DNA of 64,000 bases from Kribbella pratensis (GTDB lineage Bacteria > Actinomycetota > Actinomycetes > Propionibacteriales > Kribbellaceae), in assembly GCF_004365355.1 (NCBI RefSeq), contig NZ_SODP01000001.1, positions 3,034,382-3,098,381 on the forward strand, given 5' to 3'. Position 1 is the first letter of the stretch; every line of letters begins with the position of its first letter. The notes under the pieces were generated by a model. That model was not told where the DNA came from. It was given only the letters and a program-made list of their open reading frames with translations, and made no database searches. The translations under genes were made by a program, and so were the position numbers. Shown piece by piece: positions 34,021 through 43,572 of this stretch.

Positions 34021-36023
34021 ACCTCGTGTGGCGGACGCCTGAGCTGACCCTGACCTTCGCGCTCGACGACGGCCCGGTCCGGCTGACCACCGGCACGGAG
34101 CCTGGGAGCCAGCCGCTGGTCGAGGTCTCCGCACTCGGACACGGGCGCTCCCCCGGCACGAACCGCCATGTCGACACGGTCCTTGGCCGGCGGCTCCGCT
34201 ACGTCACCCACGAGGACTCCGGCGCCATGCTGCGGATCGTCCAGGAGGACGCGACCACCGGTCTTCGCGTGACGAGCGTCTTCGAGGCGGGGGCCGGCGT
34301 GCAGGCCTGGTCCGAGGCATCTCTCACGCGGCCCGGCGAACTCGTGCTGGACTTCCTCTCATCGCTCGTCGTCGGCTTGGACTCCGTCGACGCCGATCTG
34401 TACTCCGCCGCCAACGACTGGATGGCCGAGAACCGCTGGTCGGTGCAGTCGCTGCGTGCGGGCGGCGTACCGCAGATCGTCCGCGACCCGCACTACCCGG
34501 TGTCCAAGAGCCGGCACGCCGTGACCAGCACCGGCTCGTGGTCGACCGGCGAACGATTGCCGGTCGGCGTCCTCGTCGGTACGTCGTATGCCCTCGGCTG
34601 GCAGATCGAACACAACGGGCCGTGGCATTACGAGCTCGGCGAGAACCGGCGCGGCGGCTATCTCCTGCTCAGCGGGCCGACCTCGCAGGAGCACCAATGG
34701 ACGCTACGGCTGACCGCGGACGAGACGTTCACCACAGTGCCGGTCTCGCTTGTCGCCGGAACTGATCGGGACAGCGTCTTCGCCGCGCTCACCCGTCAAC
34801 GTCGTGCGGTGCGGAAGCGCCGGCCGGTCGACGACCGGATGCCGGTGATCTTCAACGACTACATGAACACGTTGATGGGCGATCCAACGACCGAGAAGCT
34901 GCTGCCGCTCATCGACGCCGCGGCGGAGGTCGGCGCGGACTACTTCTGCATCGACGCCGGCTGGTACGCCGAGGGCGACTGGTGGAGCACCGTCGGGGCG
35001 TGGCAGCCCTCGACCACCCGCTTCCCCGGCGGATTGGGCGAGGTGATCGACCGGATCCACCAACGCGGCATGGTGCCCGGCCTCTGGCTCGAACCCGAGG
35101 TGATCGGCGTCGACGCGCCGATCGCTCACGAGCTGCCCGACGACGCGTTTCTCACCGAGCAGGGCATCCGCGTCGCCGAGCACGGCCGGTATCTGCTCGA
35201 CCTGCGCAACCCGTTGGCGCGCCGGCACCTCGACGACACGGTCGACCGGCTCGTCGCCGACTTCGGCATCGGCTTCTTCAAGTTCGACAACAACACGATG
35301 ACCGGGCCGGGCACCGACAAGGGCGGTACGTCGCTCGGACACGGACTGCTCGAACACCAGCGGGCGCTGCTCGACTGGCTCGACGCACTGCAGGAGCGGC
35401 ACCCCGAACTGCTGATCGAGAACTGCGCCTCCGGGGCGATGCGGATGGACTACGCGATGCTCTCGCGCCTGCATCTGCAGTCCACCTCCGACCAGCAGCA
35501 CCCGTTGCTCTACGCAACAATCAGCGCCGCGGCGCCGGCCGCCGTACTGCCTGAGCAGGCCGGGCACTGGGCCTATCCGATCAGCGGGACGACGCGCGAG
35601 GAGTTCACGCTTGCGCTGGTGAACGGCGTGCTCGGTCGGCTCTACCTGTCGGGTCACCTGAACCGGATGACCGACGCCGAGCTGGAGCTGATCCGATCCG
35701 CGCTGGCGGCGCATCGCGACGTCCTGAAGGAGCTCGACACTCTCGTCCCTTGCTGGCCGCTCGGCCTGCCGGAGTGGACCGACGAGTGGGTGGCACTCGG
35801 CCTGACCGGCTCTCGATCCACCTATCTCGCCGTGTGGCACCGAAGCGCCGGCCCGGCCGAGGTGACGATCCCGCTGGCGCGCGGGACCGTCCGTCCGATC
35901 TTCCCGACCGACGCCGACGGCTGGACCACCACCTGGTACGACGACACCCTCGTCGTAGCGACCGAGCTGGCCGAGCCGTCGGCGCGAATCCTCCGGGTCG
36001 ATCAGCTGGACGACACCGAGTAG
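34017..36023 (+). CDS. Glycoside hydrolase family 36 alpha-galactosidase
   Basis: A 668-residue cytosolic enzyme with no signal peptide. It has an N-terminal beta-supersandwich, then a (beta/alpha)8 barrel from about residue 270. The barrel holds DYFCIDAGWYAEGDWW, the nucleophile D424 in GFFKFDNN, and the acid/base D492 in LQSTSDQQHP. The family normally has KWDxN and SDxxD, so the variants (F for W, Q for D) are conservative. It would release alpha-galactose from oligosaccharides. It is coupled to the EamA gene by ATGA and thus under MarR control, apart from the LacI/ROK genes downstream. Confidence 0.88.
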   Translation: MNLVWRTPELTLTFALDDGPVRLTTGTEPGSQPLVEVSALGHGRSPGTNRHVDTVLGRRLRYVTHEDSGAMLRIVQEDATTGLRVTSVFEAGAGVQAWSEASLTRPGELVLDFLSSLVVGLDSVDADLYSAANDWMAENRWSVQSLRAGGVPQIVRDPHYPVSKSRHAVTSTGSWSTGERLPVGVLVGTSYALGWQIEHNGPWHYELGENRRGGYLLLSGPTSQEHQWTLRLTADETFTTVPVSLVAGTDRDSVFAALTRQRRAVRKRRPVDDRMPVIFNDYMNTLMGDPTTEKLLPLIDAAAEVGADYFCIDAGWYAEGDWWSTVGAWQPSTTRFPGGLGEVIDRIHQRGMVPGLWLEPEVIGVDAPIAHELPDDAFLTEQGIRVAEHGRYLLDLRNPLARRHLDDTVDRLVADFGIGFFKFDNNTMTGPGTDKGGTSLGHGLLEHQRALLDWLDALQERHPELLIENCASGAMRMDYAMLSRLHLQSTSDQQHPLLYATISAAAPAAVLPEQAGHWAYPISGTTREEFTLALVNGVLGRLYLSGHLNRMTDAELELIRSALAAHRDVLKELDTLVPCWPLGLPEWTDEWVALGLTGSRSTYLAVWHRSAGPAEVTIPLARGTVRPIFPTDADGWTTTWYDDTLVVATELAEPSARILRVDQLDDTE

Positions 36024-36516
36024 GAGTTGCTGGTGAAGTTCAGGCCGCCGGACGACGACGTGATCTCGAAGCCGAACTGGACCTCGCCGACCGTGGCGTC
36101 ACCCATCCAGCCCTGACCGCGGATCCAGTTCAGCACGGCCTTGACGTCGACCGACCCCGAGTTCGTGCTGGACGTGCGGACGAACGAGAACACCGCGTTG
36201 GCGCCGTTGCTGCCGCGGTAGACGTCCCAGGTCTGACCGCCGACGGAGACCGTGGTCTGCTTCGACCCGATCGCGCCGACCGCCCCCTGCTTGTTCATCC
36301 ACAGCATGATCTCGTAGGCGTTGTTGTCGGCCCAGGTGTCGTACGTCGTTGCGCACCACTGCCCCAGACGTCATTGCGAACGGTGTACCCGCCGTTGGAC
36401 CAGGTGCCGAACTTGTCCGACGACGACCAGGCCGCAGCGTCGGCCGGTGCCGCGGTCACCAGGCCGGCGGCCAGTACTGTCAGCACTGATGTTGCTGCTT
36501 TCCACCATCTCGGCAT
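36002..36516 (-). pseudogene. GH12 endoglucanase/xyloglucanase remnant (internal deletion plus frameshift)
   Basis: From ATG 36516 (MPRWWKAATSVLTVLAAGLVTAAPADAA, a Sec signal peptide) the frame reads the GH12 N-terminus WSSSDKFGTWSNGGYTVRNDVWGSGA, then loses frame near 36350-36365. In another frame the GH12 C-terminal half follows: TYDTWADNNAYEIMLWMNKQGAVG (first catalytic Glu in YEIMLW), GGQTWDVYRGSNGANAVFSFVR and EVQFGFEITSSSGG (second Glu). The roughly 65-100 residues that normally join these parts are missing. Near-identical CGCAAYGACGT motifs flank the lesion. It is divergent from LacI and overlaps GH36 by 22 nt. Confidence 0.85.
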
Positions 36517-36572
36517 GTCGTTTCCTCTCGTTGGGGCGAACGCAGGGGAAGAACCGTGGGCGAGTGCAGGGG

Positions 36573-36599
36573 TATAAAGGGGTGTCGAAGCGCTTCGAC
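36573..36599 (+). promoter_or_regulatory. LacI operator O1 and -10 at the lacI-type gene
   Basis: The perfect palindrome GTCGAAGCGCTTCGAC spans 36584-36599. A TATAAA hexamer (36573-36578) sits just upstream, so the operator covers the expected start of the LacI-gene transcript (autoregulation). It lies in the divergent space between LacI and the broken GH12 gene. The same 14-bp core occurs at 46658, 46693 and 51748. Confidence 0.85.
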
Positions 36600-36637
36600 T
36601 GGGGTAGAACTGGGGCAGGTCGAGGAAAGGGAGTGCG

Positions 36638-37657
36638 ATGGTCACGATCGCCGACGTGGCCCGGCATGCCGGGGTCGCGGCCAGCACGGTGTCCTACGTG
36701 CTCAGCGGGAAGCGGACGATCTCGACCGACACCCGGGAGCGGGTGCAGCGCAGCGTCCACGCGCTCGGCTACCGCCCGAACGCGAGCGCCCGGGCGCTGG
36801 CCAGCCAGCGGTCCAACGTGCTCGCGCTGGTGATCCCGCTGCGGACCGGTATGCATGTCCCGGTGATGATGCAGTTCGCCACCGCGGTCGTGACCACGGC
36901 CCGCCGGTTCGATCACGACGTACTGCTGCTGACCGCCGACGAAGGACCGGACGGGCTGGAGCGGGTCGCGCAGAGCTCGCTGGTGGACGCGCTCGTCGTG
37001 ATGGACGTCGAACTGCACGACGAGCGGGTCCCAGTGCTGCGCGAGCTGCCGATGCCGTCGGTGCTGATCGGATACCCCGACGACGCCGACGGCCTGACCT
37101 GCATCGACCTGGACTTCGTTGCCGCCGGCGCGCATTGTGTCGACCACCTGGCCGACCTCGGCCATCGCTCGCTGGCACTGCTCGGTACTCCGTCGGCCGT
37201 CTACGAGCGCCAGACCGGATTCGCCCAGCGAACGCTCACCGGATTCGTCGAGGCAGCCGAACGCCGCGGCGTGCTCGGGGTCGAAACGCCGTGTGAGCAC
37301 ACCTTCGACGCGATCCTGCACACGGTCGAGCAACTCCTCAGCGATCACCCGGACATCACCGGGCTGGTCGTCCAGAACGAGCCGATCATCGGCCCGCTGC
37401 TCGACGTGCTGCGCCGCCTCGGCCGCCGCGTCCCGGAGGACATGTCGCTGGTCGCGATCTGCGCGGACGACGTCGCCGAGCGGCAGGTCCCCCAGCTGTC
37501 GTCGGTCAGCATCCCGGCGGAACGGATCGGCGACCAGGCGGTCGAGTCGCTGATCGCGAAGCTCGAGGGTGGCGAGGTGCCGAGCCTGACGCTGGTCCCC
37601 CCGACGCTGACTGCCCGCGGCAGCACTTGCCCTCACGGCGACCTCACCACGGCATAA
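36638..37657 (+). CDS. LacI-family transcriptional regulator of the carbohydrate island
   Basis: A 339-residue regulator. The HTH is VTIADVARHAGVAASTVSYVLSGKR (residues 2-26), with hinge RPNASARALASQR, followed by a periplasmic-binding-protein-like ligand domain (about 62-335). It has an operator at its own promoter, and identical operators precede the GH3 and GH31 genes 10 and 15 kb away. It is therefore best read as the repressor of intracellular oligosaccharide hydrolysis; the inducer is unknown, and a xyloglucan-derived sugar is the likely candidate. Its 3' end overlaps the convergent GH42 gene by 25 nt. Confidence 0.92.
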   Translation: MVTIADVARHAGVAASTVSYVLSGKRTISTDTRERVQRSVHALGYRPNASARALASQRSNVLALVIPLRTGMHVPVMMQFATAVVTTARRFDHDVLLLTADEGPDGLERVAQSSLVDALVVMDVELHDERVPVLRELPMPSVLIGYPDDADGLTCIDLDFVAAGAHCVDHLADLGHRSLALLGTPSAVYERQTGFAQRTLTGFVEAAERRGVLGVETPCEHTFDAILHTVEQLLSDHPDITGLVVQNEPIIGPLLDVLRRLGRRVPEDMSLVAICADDVAERQVPQLSSVSIPAERIGDQAVESLIAKLEGGEVPSLTLVPPTLTARGSTCPHGDLTTA

Positions 37658-39537
37658 CCGCCGGCCGGAACCGGCAGCTCGCCGGCGACCAACTCGCCTG
37701 CATCCCGTACGGCGAACTCTGCGTCTCCGTGGTTGAACAGAAAGGTCCAGGTGGTGTCGCCGGACCGTCGTCGTACGGTCTCCACCGGCGACGCCGGCAG
37801 CTCGAACAGCCGCGCCGCGGTGGCATCGTCCAGCTCGGTTGACACGTACCACGCCATACCTGCTCCGATCTGGCGGCGCGTGATCGCGGGCTTGCCGTCC
37901 AGCACTCCCCCGGCGTACCGATCGACGACCTCGGCTGACACCGCGTGCACGTCCTCGCTCCACAAGCGCCCGCGGCCGCCGGAGGAAAGGACGACCTCGC
38001 CGTCGTCGGGCAGCGGATGGAACTCCTCGACGCGCACGCCGAGCAGCTCGGTGAACGCACCGGGATACCCGCCGAGTCGGACCCGCAGATCGGGATCGAC
38101 GATTCCGCTGAAGTACCCGACGACCAAGTCGCCGCCGTTCTCCACGTAGGCGGTGAGATTCGCCGCGGCATCGTCACTCACGAGATAGAGGCTGGGGGCA
38201 ACGACCAGCTTGTAGGACGCCAGATCGTCGGTGGGGGCGGCGAAGTCGACCGTCACTCCCGCGCGCCAGAAATGCCGATGCGCGGAGCGGACGGCGGCCA
38301 GGTAGTCGAGCGACGACGAGGGCAGGTGGGTGCCTTGCATCGCCCACCAGCACTCGACGTCCCAGAGGATCGCGACGTCGGCCACAACGTTGCTCTCGGC
38401 AACCTCAGCCAGATGCGGCAGCTCCGATCCGAGCTGCGTGATCTCCCTGAACATCCGGCTGTCCGGGCCCGCGTGCGGCACCATCGCCGAGTGGTACATC
38501 TCCGCTCCGCCCCGCGACGCCCGCCACTGGAAGAACAGCGCACCCTGCGAGCCGCGGGCGATGTGGGAGAGGCTGTGTCGCGCCATCCGCCCCGGCTCCT
38601 TCGCGTGCATCCGGGGCCCGGTATTGAGCGTTCCCGCCGCCTGCTCCATCAACAGCCACGGCCTCCCACCGGCCCAGCCGCGGGCCAGGTCCGCACCGAA
38701 GGCCGTCTGCTCCTCGGCCCCGATCCCGGCTTGATCCGGATAGTGGTCAATGGCAACGACATCTACCTCGGCGGCCCACCGCGCATGGTTCACCGGAACC
38801 CAGTTGCCGAACACGAAGTTCGTGGTGATCGGCAATGCCGACACCTTCCGCAGCTCGGTCTTCTGCTCGAGATACGCGGCCAGCAGCTCGTCCGACCAGA
38901 AGCGCCGGAAGTCCAGGTACTGCGTCGGATTCACCAGGTACTGCGTCTTTCGTGGCGGCTCGACGTCCGTCCACTCGGCGTAGCCCTGACTCCAGAACGC
39001 GGTCGTCCACGCCTCGTTCAATCGGTCGAGCGTGCCGTAGCGCTCCCGTAGCCACTCGCGGAATCGTGCCGCAGCCAACGAGCAGTAGCAGACCGTCCCG
39101 TACTCGTTGTGCACATGCCACATCGCCAGTGCCGGGTGATCGTGATAGCGCTCGGCGAGCGTCCGCGCGATCCCGCGCGCGGCCTCGCGGTACGCCGGCG
39201 CGCACACGCAGTACGTGTCCCGGCTGCCGTGCGTGAGCCGTACGCCGTCCGCTGTCACCGGCAGCGCCTCGGGGTGCAGCCGGCTGAACCACGGCGGTGG
39301 CGACGCGGTCGGCGTCGCCAGATCGACGCTGACGCCATCGTCGTACAACTGGTCGAGAACCTGGTCCAGCCAGGTGAAGTTGTACTGCCCCGGAGACGGT
39401 TCCAGGGTCGACCAGGAGAAGACGCCGACGGTGACCAGGTTCACGCCGGCCTGACGCATCAGGTCGACGTCCTCCTTCCACACCGCCGGATCCCACTGCT
39501 CCGGGTTGTAGTCGCCGCCGTACCAGAGTCTCGTCAT
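37633..39537 (-). CDS. Glycoside hydrolase family 42 beta-galactosidase
   Basis: A 634-residue cytosolic enzyme with the GH42 start LWYGGDYNPEQWDPAVWKEDVDLMRQAGVNLVTVGVFSW. The acid/base is E145 in MWHVHNEYG and the nucleophile E298 in LLMEQAAGTLN. Cysteines in TYCVCAP and VCYCS match the metal-binding cluster known in some GH42 enzymes. A trimerisation (Rossmann-like) domain and a C-terminal beta domain follow. In this context it would remove galactose from imported oligosaccharides. It is last in the operon, with its ATG overlapping the GH74 stop (ATGA, 39534-39537). Confidence 0.93.
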   Translation of the reverse strand: MTRLWYGGDYNPEQWDPAVWKEDVDLMRQAGVNLVTVGVFSWSTLEPSPGQYNFTWLDQVLDQLYDDGVSVDLATPTASPPPWFSRLHPEALPVTADGVRLTHGSRDTYCVCAPAYREAARGIARTLAERYHDHPALAMWHVHNEYGTVCYCSLAAARFREWLRERYGTLDRLNEAWTTAFWSQGYAEWTDVEPPRKTQYLVNPTQYLDFRRFWSDELLAAYLEQKTELRKVSALPITTNFVFGNWVPVNHARWAAEVDVVAIDHYPDQAGIGAEEQTAFGADLARGWAGGRPWLLMEQAAGTLNTGPRMHAKEPGRMARHSLSHIARGSQGALFFQWRASRGGAEMYHSAMVPHAGPDSRMFREITQLGSELPHLAEVAESNVVADVAILWDVECWWAMQGTHLPSSSLDYLAAVRSAHRHFWRAGVTVDFAAPTDDLASYKLVVAPSLYLVSDDAAANLTAYVENGGDLVVGYFSGIVDPDLRVRLGGYPGAFTELLGVRVEEFHPLPDDGEVVLSSGGRGRLWSEDVHAVSAEVVDRYAGGVLDGKPAITRRQIGAGMAWYVSTELDDATAARLFELPASPVETVRRRSGDTTWTFLFNHGDAEFAVRDAGELVAGELPVPAGGYAVVRSP

Positions 39538-41690
39538 ACCGGCTCGCCGTACGGAATCCCGAAGCCGTTGGTGGACAGGTACACCCGTCCGTACACCCGC
39601 GGATCGCCGGCGATCGCCTCACCGGTGGACGCGTACTGGTGCCGGTCGTCGTTCACGCGCACCCACGAGGCGCCGCTGTCGTCCGACCGGAAGATGCCGC
39701 GGACGCCGGCCACCTTCCCCGATGTGTACGCAGCCATGTCCCGGTGACGGGGCGCGGCCTTGCCGAAGCCGATGGTGTAGGCCTCATCGATTGATGTCAC
39801 GGGAAAGTACGTTAGCCCGCTGTCGACCGACCGATACAGACCGCCGGCGCCCGCGGCTAGCCAGCAATGCCCGGCCCGATCGAGCACGGTCTCCAGCTTG
39901 CCGGCCCCGGTCGGCAGACCGATCGCGGTCGCGGTGAAGGAAGCGCCGCCGTTCGTACTGACGTACGCCGTACCGGTGGCTGGATCGAATCCGTAGAACA
40001 ACCTGCCGTCGACCCGGTCACCGACGACAGCGGCCTTGACCGGCAGCCCCGTGACTGCGGTCCACGTCGCGCCACGATCGCGCGAGTAGTGCGCAACCAG
40101 GTCGTCCGGCGCCCAGACGATCGTCCGCGCGTCCGTGCTGATCGCGATCCGGCCGGGTTGCGTCATCGGTGCCGGCTCCCCGGTGAACGGCTGCCAACTC
40201 ACCCCGGCGTCGGTCGAGTAGGCGCCGCGCTCCCCCGCGTTCGCGTCCGCCAGCCGGACCACGAATCCCGGTGCTCGAGCGGCGTAATCCAGGCTCGGCG
40301 AGGTTCCACTGACCGGATTCGACGCCTGTCCGTCCGGCGGCACCCGGTCCAGCCGGTCGTGGCGATACACCCCGATGTCGCCGAGCGCGCTGATCAGCGG
40401 CGGTCCCCAGGGCGGACTGATCAGGTCGAGTACGGCGGTCTCCTCCAGGCCCTGCGCACGGACAGACCAGTGGGTACTGCGGCCCGCCTCGGCCTCGGTC
40501 GCGTCGTCGGTGCCGAAGATCGTCGCACCGGTGACGTAGAGGACCTTGGCCGAGTCGAACGGGTCGATCGAGATGTCGCCGATCATCCAGCCGAGCTTCG
40601 GTGTCCCGTGGAAGTTCAGGTACGGCGCTCCCGACGTGTCGAGCACGATCCGCTCGCCGATCGAGGACCAGGTCCGTCCGCCGTCGACCGATCGGAAGAT
40701 GTCGTCCACCGGACCCCACCGGCCCATCGTCGCCACCATCACGGTGCCGGGCCGACGCGGATCCGTGGCGAGGCCGGCGTACCCGAACCCGGCCTCGCCG
40801 CCGGTGTTCGGCCGCAGCGGGGTGATGTCGGTCCACTCACCGGTGGCGGTGTCCAGTTTGTGCACGGCGCCGTCGTACATCTCGTACGGACCCGGCAGGT
40901 CGCCGTAGCTCACGTAGATGTTGCCATCGGCCCCTAGCTCGCCGTGGTGTGGCAACAGTCCTGTCGGTTGGCCGGGGATCGGCGCCCAGGTCACACCGGC
41001 GTCGGTGCTGCGGTACAACCCGGCCGCGGCATCGGCCACACCCGCGTAGATCGTGCCGTCGCGTGGGTCGAAGAAGACGAAGCCGATCCCGATACCGCGC
41101 GTGCCGGTGTCCGGGAAGCTGTCGACCCGCGCCCAGGTGACGCCGCGATCGGCGCTGCGCCACAGTCCCTGGTTGCGGGTCCCGAGGAACAGGATCCGGC
41201 CGTCGTTCGGGTCGACAACCAGCCGCTCACCCATCGACCGGCCGGGTTCGTTGCCGCCGAGTTTGAACGGCAGGTCGGTCCGCACGAACGTCCGGCCCTG
41301 ATCAACGGAGCGAAGGATCGCCCCGTTGATCGGAGACCAGTCGTTGGTATAGGTGCCGACGGCAAGGTACAGCCACCGCGGGTCCGCCGGGTCGATGGTC
41401 AGACTCTCGACGCCGGTCCAGTTCCAGTCGTCCCAGCCGATCCAGTGCAGCAGTTGCACCCAACGCTGGGTGCGATTGTCGAACCTGACCGCACCGCCGA
41501 TGTCGGTGCGCGCGTAGATCAGCCCGCGCCGGCCCGGATGGTGGGTGATTCCGGTGACGAAGCCGCCGCCGACGATCTCGACGTTTCGCCAGCGATACCT
41601 GTTCGACGCAGCGGCCTGGGCGTGACCGGCGGTCGCCGCGAGCATCGCCGTACCGGTGCCGAGGGCAAGGAACTGCCGTCGCGTGCTCAT
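39534..41690 (-). CDS. Secreted glycoside hydrolase family 74 xyloglucanase
   Basis: A 718-residue enzyme from ATG 41690. The Tat signal peptide has STRRQFLALGTG and cleaves near HAQAAA (about residue 27). The mature part is two seven-bladed beta-propellers with repeated sialidase-like blades (SVDGGRTWSS, STDAGVTWAP, RSDDSGASWVR). Catalytic-type acids fit D63 in YARTDIGGAVRFD and D372 in GWMIGDISIDPF. GH74 enzymes cut the glucan backbone of xyloglucan. There is no carbohydrate-binding module. Co-translation with the importer (ATGA at both ends) ties cutting to uptake. Confidence 0.92.
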   Translation of the reverse strand: MSTRRQFLALGTGTAMLAATAGHAQAAASNRYRWRNVEIVGGGFVTGITHHPGRRGLIYARTDIGGAVRFDNRTQRWVQLLHWIGWDDWNWTGVESLTIDPADPRWLYLAVGTYTNDWSPINGAILRSVDQGRTFVRTDLPFKLGGNEPGRSMGERLVVDPNDGRILFLGTRNQGLWRSADRGVTWARVDSFPDTGTRGIGIGFVFFDPRDGTIYAGVADAAAGLYRSTDAGVTWAPIPGQPTGLLPHHGELGADGNIYVSYGDLPGPYEMYDGAVHKLDTATGEWTDITPLRPNTGGEAGFGYAGLATDPRRPGTVMVATMGRWGPVDDIFRSVDGGRTWSSIGERIVLDTSGAPYLNFHGTPKLGWMIGDISIDPFDSAKVLYVTGATIFGTDDATEAEAGRSTHWSVRAQGLEETAVLDLISPPWGPPLISALGDIGVYRHDRLDRVPPDGQASNPVSGTSPSLDYAARAPGFVVRLADANAGERGAYSTDAGVSWQPFTGEPAPMTQPGRIAISTDARTIVWAPDDLVAHYSRDRGATWTAVTGLPVKAAVVGDRVDGRLFYGFDPATGTAYVSTNGGASFTATAIGLPTGAGKLETVLDRAGHCWLAAGAGGLYRSVDSGLTYFPVTSIDEAYTIGFGKAAPRHRDMAAYTSGKVAGVRGIFRSDDSGASWVRVNDDRHQYASTGEAIAGDPRVYGRVYLSTNGFGIPYGEPV

Positions 41691-42592
41691 CCCTTCACCG
41701 CGCCGATGATGACGCCCTTGGTGAAGTGCCGCTGGATGAACGGGTAGACGAGGAGGACCGGGACGATCGCGATCACGACGATCGCCATCTTGATGGCCAG
41801 ACCGGGTGCCGGCTGCATGCCGAGGCCGGTGCCGGTCGCTATGCCGCCGGCGCCGGTCGGCAGGGGTTGCTGCTGCACGATGTACGTCCGCAACACCATC
41901 TGCAACGGCCACTTGTTGTTGTCGTTGATGTACAGCAGCGCGTTGAAGAACGCGTTCCAGTAGCCGACGGCGTAGAACAGGCCGACAACCGCGACGACGG
42001 CCTTCGACAGCGGCATGACGATTCGGCGGAGGATGGCGAACTCGCCCGCGCCGTCGATCCGCGCGCTGTCGATCAGCTCCCCCGGAATGCCCATGAAGAA
42101 CGAGCGCATCACGATCAGGTTGAACGCCGAGATCGCGGTCGGCAGGATCAGCGACGCGTAGTGGTCGATCAGGCCGAGCGAGTTCACCAGCAGATAGCTC
42201 GGGATGATGCCCGGCCCGAACAGGAACGTCAGCAGTACGACGAACAGCAGCGGCCGATGGAACACCGACCCCGGCCGCGACAATCCGTACGCCGCCAGCA
42301 CGGTGATCCCGAGACTGAACGCCGTGCCGACTGCCGTGATCAACACGCTGATCAGCAACGCCCTCGTGACCACACCGCCGGACAGCAGTTGCACGTACGC
42401 CGCCACGGTCAGCTCGCGTGGTACGACGACCAACCCGCCGGCGCGGGTCACCGCTTCCGTGCTGGACAGGCTTGTCACCACCACGACGTACAGCGGGAAC
42501 GCCACCGCCAAAGCGATCAGCGTCAGTACGACCGGCTTGCTCAGCCGACCGATCGCGGTCGGTTCCTCTTCCCAGACAGCTCTTGCGGTCAT
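41687..42592 (-). CDS. Sugar ABC transporter permease, LplC/MalG type
   Basis: A 301-residue permease starting at ATG 42592 (MTARAVWEEEPTAIG) with six predicted helices. Its EAA loop is ELIDSARIDGAGEFAILRRIVMPLSKA, and it has the long loop YINDNNKWPLQMVLRTYIVQQQ typical of the LplC group of oligosaccharide porters. It overlaps both neighbours by 4 nt. No ATPase is encoded; a shared MsiK-type ATPase elsewhere is assumed. Confidence 0.9.
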   Translation of the reverse strand: MTARAVWEEEPTAIGRLSKPVVLTLIALAVAFPLYVVVVTSLSSTEAVTRAGGLVVVPRELTVAAYVQLLSGGVVTRALLISVLITAVGTAFSLGITVLAAYGLSRPGSVFHRPLLFVVLLTFLFGPGIIPSYLLVNSLGLIDHYASLILPTAISAFNLIVMRSFFMGIPGELIDSARIDGAGEFAILRRIVMPLSKAVVAVVGLFYAVGYWNAFFNALLYINDNNKWPLQMVLRTYIVQQQPLPTGAGGIATGTGLGMQPAPGLAIKMAIVVIAIVPVLLVYPFIQRHFTKGVIIGAVKG

Positions 42593-43572
42593 GAGCGCGA
42601 ATACACCCCCTGCTCGCCCACCAGGTGAGCGAATCGGTTGGCCACCAGGACCAGGACGAGGCCGATCACCCCTTTGAAGAGACCGGCTGCGGCGCCGTAC
42701 CCGAAGTCGCCGACGAGCAGGCCCTGGTAGTACACATACGTGTCGAGCACCTCGGCGGCGCCTCCGCCGACGGCGCTGCGTTGCAGGATGAACTGCTCGA
42801 AGCCGACCGTCAGCGCATCGCCGAGGCGCAGGATCAGGAGCAGGACGATCACCGGACGCAGGCCGGGCAGCGTGATGTGCCAGAGCCGGCGCCAGCGGTT
42901 GGCTCCGTCGGCCGCGGCGGCTTCGTAGAGTGCGGGATTGATGGTGGAGAGGGCCGCGAGGAAGACGATCATCCCCCAGCCCGCGTCCTTCCAGACCGAC
43001 TGGGCGGTGACCAGCAGGATGAACGTGTCCGGCTTCGTCATCAGGTCGACTGCCGAGTGTCCGTGATCCCGCAGCGTCTGCGCCAGCAGGCCGGCGCCGC
43101 CGATCATCTGCTGGAACAACGACACGACCAGCACCCAGGAGAAGAAGTGCGGCAGGTAGACGATGCCTTGGACAACGTTGCGGATCTTTGCCGACAGCAC
43201 GCTGTTCAGCAGCAGGGCCAAGGCAATCGGGATCGGGAAGAAGAAGATCAGCTGGACCGCGGTGATGGACAGGGTGTTCGCGACCGCCCGCCAGAACGCC
43301 GGCTCGGAGAACATCCGGCTGAAGTTCGCGAACCCGATGAACTCGCTGCCCCGGATCCCGGCGTACGGCGAATAGTCCTGGAAGGCGATCACGTTGCCGA
43401 GCGTCGGAAAGTAATGGAACACACCCAGCAACACGATCACCGGCAACACCATCACCAACAACGGCCAATCCCGCCGCAACCGATGCCGGAACCGCATGCC
43501 GGAACGCTTCTCGGACCTCGCCGGAGCCGCCTGCCGAGCCGCCCGCTCCGGGGGCTTAACGACCGTTGTCAC
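42589..43572 (-). CDS. Sugar ABC transporter permease, LplB/MalF type
   Basis: A 327-residue permease from GTG 43572 (VTTVVKPPERAARQ) with a cytoplasmic N-terminus, the first helix LLVMVLPVIVLLGVFHYFPT (about residues 38-57), and EAA loop ALYEAAAADGANRWRRLWHITLPGLRPV. The start overlaps the 3' end of the binding-protein gene by 17 nt, so translation is coupled. It forms the channel with the LplC-type permease. Confidence 0.9.
   Translation of the reverse strand: MTTVVKPPERAARQAAPARSEKRSGMRFRHRLRRDWPLLVMVLPVIVLLGVFHYFPTLGNVIAFQDYSPYAGIRGSEFIGFANFSRMFSEPAFWRAVANTLSITAVQLIFFFPIPIALALLLNSVLSAKIRNVVQGIVYLPHFFSWVLVVSLFQQMIGGAGLLAQTLRDHGHSAVDLMTKPDTFILLVTAQSVWKDAGWGMIVFLAALSTINPALYEAAAADGANRWRRLWHITLPGLRPVIVLLLILRLGDALTVGFEQFILQRSAVGGGAAEVLDTYVYYQGLLVGDFGYGAAAGLFKGVIGLVLVLVANRFAHLVGEQGVYSRS

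Noticed and set aside
34017..36023. GH36 as a member of the LacI regulon
   Set aside because: No TCGAAGCGCTTCGA site precedes it; it is coupled to the MarR-controlled EamA gene instead.
36585..36598. CebR-type box (TGGGAGCGCTCCCA)
   Set aside because: Shares only the central AGCGCT; the flanks TCGA are constant in all four copies, so it is a different LacI operator.
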